Part shown: positions 58,565 through 64,000 of the stretch, piece after piece
Position numbering within the stretch: position 1 is the stretch's first letter
Layout: the number at the start of each line of letters is the position of its first letter
Source of the DNA: Sclerodactyla briareus
Lineage: Eukaryota; Echinodermata; Holothuroidea; Dendrochirotida; Sclerodactylidae
Assembly: GCA_026419785.1 (NCBI GenBank)
Contig: JAODTK010005803.1
Coordinates: 1 to 64,000, forward strand
Length of the DNA: 64,000 bases
Reading direction: 5' to 3'
The notes under the pieces: generated by a model
Databases searched by the model: none
Seen by the model: only the letters and a program-made list of their open reading frames with translations
What the model was told of the DNA's origin: nothing
Program-made: the position numbers and the translations under genes

Positions 58565-59840
58565 TTTTGATTCCTTGACGAAGTAAAGAATCTATGCACA
58601 CAGTCACGAACGTGTGTAGTGGGTGTGGACGCCTAGTCTAGTTAACACAATAACTCAACCCCGCTTGGCTGGATCAAGTCTACTCGGATAGAGTTCCCCT
58701 AATGAGTAATGATCCCTCTTGGTTGTGGGCAGGTCGAAGGTCATTGAGGTTTCAAGAGAGGTCAAAGCTTGAAAATTTGTTAGACGATAAGTCAGGAATG
58801 CCGGTACGGTCGGGTTGAAATTCGGTATGCGGCTTTGTTATGGGGAGTACAAGGAACCTTTCGTTTTTGTGTAAATCGGGGGTCAGATTGGAGGAAAACA
58901 CATGGAAATTTTGAAAAAATGGATAATTTGGCCAAATTTTTAGCTCGCTTAACTCGATAACTCGACTCACTGATGGTAAGTTCATACTTGGATATTCGGT
59001 TTCCCCATAATGAGTACATTATCCCTACGTTTGGGGGTCGGTCAAAGGTCATCTGAGGTCAAGAAGAAGTCAGCGTCTAAAAAATCTTGATAACACGATA
59101 AGTCCAGAGTGCTGGTTCCGATTGGAGTGAATTCGGTATGCAGTTGCTCATGAGAAAGTACAGGGCCTATTGTTTGTGTCTAAATCGGGGGTCGTTTGGG
59201 GAAAAAATGGGGAAAAACAATGATAATGTGATAATTTGCCCAATTTTAGCTTGTGTTAACCCGGAAAATCGACCCCACTTGGATGGATCAAAGTTCAAAG
59301 TGGTGTGTGTGCCACATGATGAGTACATGGATCCTTATAGTTAGTGGGTCAATCAGAGGTTCGTCTGGGGTCACCAGAGGGTGAAAGATTAAACCTTGTG
59401 ACAGAATAGTCGGTCGGTCTGATCAGGGTGAAATGAGGTGTATAGCATTCTTATGAGGGGTACAGGAACCTATTATTTTTGTTTGGTTAGTTCGGGGGTG
59501 TAAACATGGTATCTCAACTTCTCTTGGATTGATGAGGCCATACATGGTATGTGTGTTCCCCACAATGAGTACATGAGCCCTATTGTTTTGGGGTTCAGGT
59601 CAGAGGTCATCTGAGGTCACCATAGGTCAAAGTCTGAAAATCTTGAAATCACTGTGTAGCTTTCTCATCCAAGAGTATAGGAACCCTATTGTGGGTGGGA
59701 TAAATGGGAAATTTGCAGATGTGATGTTGCCCTAGAATGAGACTGTTGCACTCTCCCATGTGTCCTTGTCTAGCTATAGGTGCACAGAAAGAGTCAAGGA
59801 ATCACTCTAAGCCTTGGGCTTCATGGTTAGTTTAGCCATC
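58565..59840. repeat. AGGTCA repeat family, second locus
   Basis: Starts TTTTGATTCCTTGACGAAGT with an AGAATCTATGCACACAGTCA word and a GT-rich stretch, as at 6353-6430 and 8352-8440. Four to five AGGTCA-bearing monomers follow (near 58690, 58985, 59290 and 59550), then the GAAATTTGCAGATG tail (59709). It is a 5'-shortened version of the element that ends at 9400. Open frames such as 59138-59344 are incidental. Confidence 0.7.
59597..59629 (+). promoter_or_regulatory. Cluster of four AGGTCA half-sites (DR1-DR4-DR4), second locus
   Basis: AGGTCA at 59597-59602, 59604-59609, 59614-59619 and 59624-59629, again with spacings 1, 4 and 4. This is the same arrangement as 6538-6570, about 53 kb away, within the same repeat context. 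The function is inferred from the known nuclear-receptor site spacing rules only. Confidence 0.4.
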
Positions 59841-61897
59841 TGACACACGTCACACAGAACCCCACGAGACACTCGCATACGATTCAAGTTAGCCATCTGA
59901 CACACTGCACACGGACCCCACGAGGCTGCGAGGACGACCCATCCAATCCATCCACTTCATACATTATTCAGGACCCAAACAAGGCCTGCGCACACGCGGC
60001 TAGCGCCATCTCTGCGCCGGGCGAACACGTGAACGATATGGTATGATCCAGGTTCTATATCAACGAGGCCCGCGGGAAGCCTACTGGACAATTTTTCGAA
60101 CTCAATAGAGAGGGGCGCCATGGAGACGCCAGCAGCCCCGTTGAAACAAATATCGTCAAGAAGCATTGAATGCCACGCGCATGCACGCACAATTTGTTTC
60201 ATGATTTACTCGCCGATCACAGAGGAGAGAACCTATTCAAAGCCCAACAGGGTGCATACTGACCTCATTGTCAGCAGCGAAATCCTCACCAAGCCCATGG
60301 AACAAGGCAATGCCTCTTTGCTTTTTTGGTTACCTCATGTTCGGGGGGTGGGGGAAATCACATGGAGACGGCAACTTGCCAATCGTCCTCCCTTCGCCGT
60401 ATGAATGAACACACACACCGTCACTCTGTTCGAATGACGCGCACATACACTGCAAATGGGCGCGCGAAAGTCAAGGGGACACCCGCACCCAGCCGAGCAA
60501 AAACCACCGACGGCAGTCGCTGGTTTGAATGATTTGGCATGATATTTCATTGACCTAGTTGGAAAATATAGAGGTGGTACAGCTCAGTTCGGATATATAA
60601 GAAATGAACCCAACTTGGATTTAAAATTTTCCCTCCTGCCGTCGCTCTACGATTGTTTTGGGGAGTGAGACAGCCCCTACGGCCGCAGACGGCCCCCTGA
60701 TGAGTATAGACAAGCTTGCGAATAATAGGGATAAATCATCACATGAGAAGTCCGAATGTAGTCACATACCAAGGTTATTTGTTGGGAGATCCAAAAGCAC
60801 TACCCTTCCGAGGGGTTATATGGTGACAATGATTATCAAGAGAGTGGAGACCCTGTTCGCAGAAACTTTTTCAGGGGTAAACTATATTGAATGTGGAGGG
60901 CGTGGGCGAACTTTGAACTGCATTTCAGCAGTGGGTCAGGATCTGAATGCCTGGGATTGATTTTAGTAGAGCTGTCCATGCAGATATTGCTGGTTATACC
61001 CGCGATGCCTTGTGAACATTTCCGTCATCTGTTTTCTTTCTTTAACGATGTCGCTAGGTGATTAGAACAATTACCAACTGAGACCCTTTCAACACCGAAG
61101 TTCTTCCGAGAGCGCGTCATTATATAGCGAGTTGAAGCTGCGTACAGACAATCCTTGACTTGCTTACACGCTGCTCGGAAGTATTAGTATTTTGCCGGAA
61201 CACTGGTCGCGCCCAGTAATGCTCCTTCAAGCGTGACACAACGTCACTGCTGCAGTTTATTATTTTTTTTTTTTCGTTAAGAGAAGCGAGAACATCATAC
61301 AAACGGGGGTTAATAACGAGACACAAAACTGGTCGCGTTTCCTGTGCCAGAGGGCCCCCCCCTTTTTGACATGCTAGTGTCTATGGCTACTGAGCCAACT
61401 AGAAAACTGGTTTACCCCTATTAATATTGTCGTTTACTATGAATTCCCCTTTTCTAAATAGTCGCACACTGGATATATTAAAATATTTATCCTTTTCCCT
61501 TCTCTGCCCTCCGCTTCCTTCTACTGACTTTGCGTAGGACAGGCAATTCACCAATTATTATTTCATCTCTGACAAAGGTTTGGAAAATCTCATAAATTAT
61601 GCAAATTTTGAGACCTCCAGTGACTTTCAAATGAACTCTGACTTCTGTCAGGAACCAATGAAGTCCCCATCCGGCAATTTTTGTTCACATAGGACAAACT
61701 TGGGCTGTAGCAGTACATACAAAAGCATAGATTAAAGATAAACATTTATGCGTCCATTTCAAAAAAAAACAGAAAATCGATTTCCGCCGAAAGTACAACA
61801 TAGGATAAAATATATACTCGCTGCTTGATGGGCTAATTTCAGCAGACATCAATCTCACCTGTTTGACCTGATAAGCTTCGACTGACCACACATCAAC
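59841..61897. other. No gene recognised
   Basis: Short open stretches, the longest at 60658-60960 (+, no ATG start, no motif). CATCTGACACAC occurs twice (59839 and 59894) in a short direct repeat with the ACCCCACGAG core. Confidence 0.4.
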
Positions 61898-62002
61898 GGG
61901 GGGGGGGGGGGGAGGGGGAGGGGGGGAAGGGGGAGGGGGGGGGGGAAGGGGGAGGTGGGGGGGGAAGGGGATGGGGGGTGGGGAGTGGAGGGGGGGGGGT
62001 GT
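61898..62002. repeat. Purine (G-rich) tract, about 100 bases
   Basis: Nearly continuous G with GA, GAA, GT and GAT interruptions, the longest such tract in the window. It contains many G4-compatible runs. The Pro-rich minus-strand frame 61893-62078 is an artefact. Confidence 0.9.
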
Positions 62003-63035
62003 AAAGCAACAAGCATTTCAAAGTATAGGCGTAGTTATTTGCAGTATTGGTCTGATTGGAGGTTTCCACGATTACCAACGGTATTTTTTTTCTAGCAGGG
62101 CTTAGGTAATACGGGCATTCTTTCCATTGTCCCAGATGTTAAAGATAGCTGTTTCCCTTGTGTAAATTGATATGAATATTTATTATTAAATTTAAAATTA
62201 TTATTTTTGCGGAGACCTATCGTAATGAGGGGGTGGGGGTGGTAGGGATACTGTTCCCGGTTGTGCTGGGGTCGATTTTGTGTTTTGGGTCAGAGGCCGC
62301 GCGGATGAGGGGCCTTCCATGTACCGCTATTGTGGAAACGGTGTATCGAACAGTAAGTCTCTCTGCCTGCACACTAACCTCCTGGTATTATCACATGCTT
62401 TCTTCCCCATAACCGAACCTGTCAGGGCCGGGGCACTCCACCCCCACACTCTCCATATACAACACTAGTAGTGGTACCCATCAAAATAACTTTGGATTTG
62501 GTCTACTTTGTTGAGAATGCCCATAAATAAACTCAAAGTTTGTCATAGGCCAATGGGAGTTAGGGTAAGCATGGCTACACTGAGAGCCTTATACACACGT
62601 AAACTTGCAATTTTATTAGTTTTTCTTTTTCAGACTGAATAGTGATAACACAAAACCACTGTTGACTATAGGACAAGATGGGTGAAGGCTATCATTCTCT
62701 TACTGCATTGCCACAAGACGATATCAGTCTGTACTAGGAAATTGTGTTGTATAATTTGAAAGGTGGACAATTGGGAGTCCATACAGGCTGTATTTACAGT
62801 AATATCTACCCATTTCACTTTTTGGTGGATCTGAATGTGGCAGGTTTTCGTGCATTGGGTATCACAACCCCTACCTGAGGGATATTTATCGGGGCACTGT
62901 GCACAATCATGTCATTTTTTTTTTAACTCTTAACGCAAGCATCTTTATTTGCCAGGTGACCACACGAACTCTCATAAGGTCCAACTTTATATAGGCTCCT
63001 ATGCATAACGAAACTACATAGCAGTCGCCTCAGAC
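62003..63035. other. No gene recognised
   Basis: AT-rich in part (62160-62210). No motif, RNA gene or repeat family that I can support. Confidence 0.45.
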
Positions 63036-63480
63036 GAACGAAACTTTTAATTACAACATCCCTCTAAAGTATTTTGTTGCCAGATGTTCAATGTCAAACG
63101 TCAAGTTTAACAACATTTCAGTGTATTAGGCTTTCTCTTACTCTCTCACACATGTTAGATAGCTTCGTTGAGATGGATTTGTATTACTTAGTTCAATTCA
63201 CATTATGGAATGTCTCAACAAGACGAATCTGGTCATCACAGAAAATTACCCTCAAATGTCACACAGGTCAAAGGTTAAAAACAACGTGGTCCAAAAGTCG
63301 AATGAGTTCAAAGTCGGTCAACAGATGTAGTAATCAGCCAGAATAACACAACTTTCCATAACGACATCCGTCTAAAATGTTCCGTTGCCAAGATATATGA
63401 GGATTGTGCTATGGTGACCGTAACTGACTTTGACCTAACACTAAAAACATATGTCATTCTCACTATACTTGCAGTCCACA
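63036..63480. repeat. Repeat F, two diverged direct copies (about 305-bp period)
   Basis: 'ACAACATCCCTCTAAAGTATT' then 'TTGTTGCCAGATGTTCAATG' (63054-63095) matches 'ACGACATCCGTCTAAAATGTT' then 'CCGTTGCCAAGATATATGAG' (63361-63402). The frame 63074-63346 lies inside. Confidence 0.5.
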
Positions 63481-63484
63481 ACCT

Positions 63485-63710
63485 AATTTGGAAACATTGA
63501 TACATGCTTGCGTTTCGTTAGATATCAGTGTGACAAAGCTTTTTTTTCAACTTTCCCCCTCTCTCGTGTCCCTTGAAATGACCTTAACGGCACCCAAAAA
63601 CAAAAGGGGTCCATCCTCTTATACGGTCGAAGTCGACCCATATACCCAATTTGAACTTGATACATGCTCGCGTTCGTTAGTATTTATGCTGACAAGGGGT
63701 GTCCCACAAC
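63485..63710. repeat. Repeat G, two direct copies (about 160-bp period)
   Basis: TTGATACATGCTTGCGTTTC then 'GTTAGATATCAGTGTGACAA' (63497) matches TTGATACATGCTCGCGTTCG then 'TTAGTATTTATGCTGACAA' (63657). The frame 63488-63811 crosses both and is not supported as a gene. Confidence 0.65.
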
Positions 63711-63719
63711 AACAACACA

Positions 63720-63790
63720 CCCAACACACACACATCCGCACAGTGCGTGACTGCATAGATTCTTTTGCCTTCGGCAAGAATAAAAATGAC
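63720..63790 (-). repeat. Inverted fragment of the GACGAAGT / GTGTG repeat word
   Basis: The complement of GTGACTGCATAGATTCTTTT then 'GCCTTCGGCAAGAATAAAAA', preceded by an ACAC-rich stretch, corresponds to 'TTGATTCCTTGACGAAGTAAAGAATCTATG-CAGTCAC' plus a GT run at 58567-58620. It is the same family word in the opposite orientation. Confidence 0.5.
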
Positions 63791-64000
63791 AGACAAGTGG
63801 CTGTGTCATAAATAACAAATTAGATTACTGAACGCTGGCGTAGTAGGGTACAAGCGTAATGTTTATCTGTCGTTTTCAGTCAGGTTAAGACCAGCCTCTA
63901 AAAAATATGAAATTATTAAGACAAACCTAACAAAGTATGAAGAATCAGAACGCCATAATCACATGATTGATTGTAAGGCGTGACGGATCTCACATTGGCA

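Noticed and set aside
61893-62078. Proline-rich minus-strand ORF
   Set aside because: Translation of a G-rich tract; no other support.
1-64000. Prokaryotic features (operons, CRISPR, phage, riboswitches)
   Set aside because: The coding density, repeats, microsatellites and LINEs are those of an animal genome, and no such feature was seen.

Overview
The window looks like animal nuclear DNA from a marine invertebrate. It is gene-poor and intron-like to intergenic, and is filled with old non-LTR retrotransposons, small terminal-inverted-repeat (TIR) elements, degenerate tandem repeats, microsatellites and unusually long G/C homopolymer runs. An echinoderm or other invertebrate deuterostome is my best guess, from the repeat style and the intronless-looking rhodopsin-like receptor; this is inference, not proof. 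No bacterial operons, rRNA, CRISPR array or complete multi-exon gene could be found. Where copies of one repeat can be compared, they differ largely by one-base gains and losses, and every recognisable coding region is broken the same way. Some of the breakage may therefore be uncorrected read error rather than decay.

Layout. 1-1522 holds the 3' end of a LINE on the + strand. 2920-4600 holds two related dispersed-repeat fragments. 4620-8635 is a direct tandem duplication of a unit of about 2.0 kb, followed to about 9400 by AGGTCA-rich monomers; the same family returns at 58565-59840. 13131-16250 is a tandem pair of repeat units, the second interrupted by a 1.75-kb TIR element (14071-15824) whose near-empty site is preserved in the first. 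18951-19089 and 40024-40195 are two small MITE-like elements. 19614-20286 may be a degraded multi-pass membrane protein. 21120-26600 is mostly degenerate tandem and dispersed repeats. 31655-32015 is a short-period minisatellite.

36428-39180 is a LINE on the - strand with recognisable reverse transcriptase motifs and a microsatellite tail. 42959-46110 is a foldback-like element whose long inverted arms contain about 21-bp minisatellites. 47029-48038 is the best cellular gene: a class A GPCR of normal length but frameshifted, with a three-copy tandem repeat just beyond its stop. 52665-52847 (-) is a candidate 61-codon exon reminiscent of the C-terminal part of gustatory-receptor-like proteins. 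54940-58320 (+) holds endonuclease and reverse transcriptase parts of a second LINE type. The right end has a G-rich tract and further degenerate repeats.

No pathway or operon links these genes. The transposable elements account for most recognisable coding matter. The GPCR, and more tentatively the membrane-protein and GRL-like exons, are the candidates for host genes.
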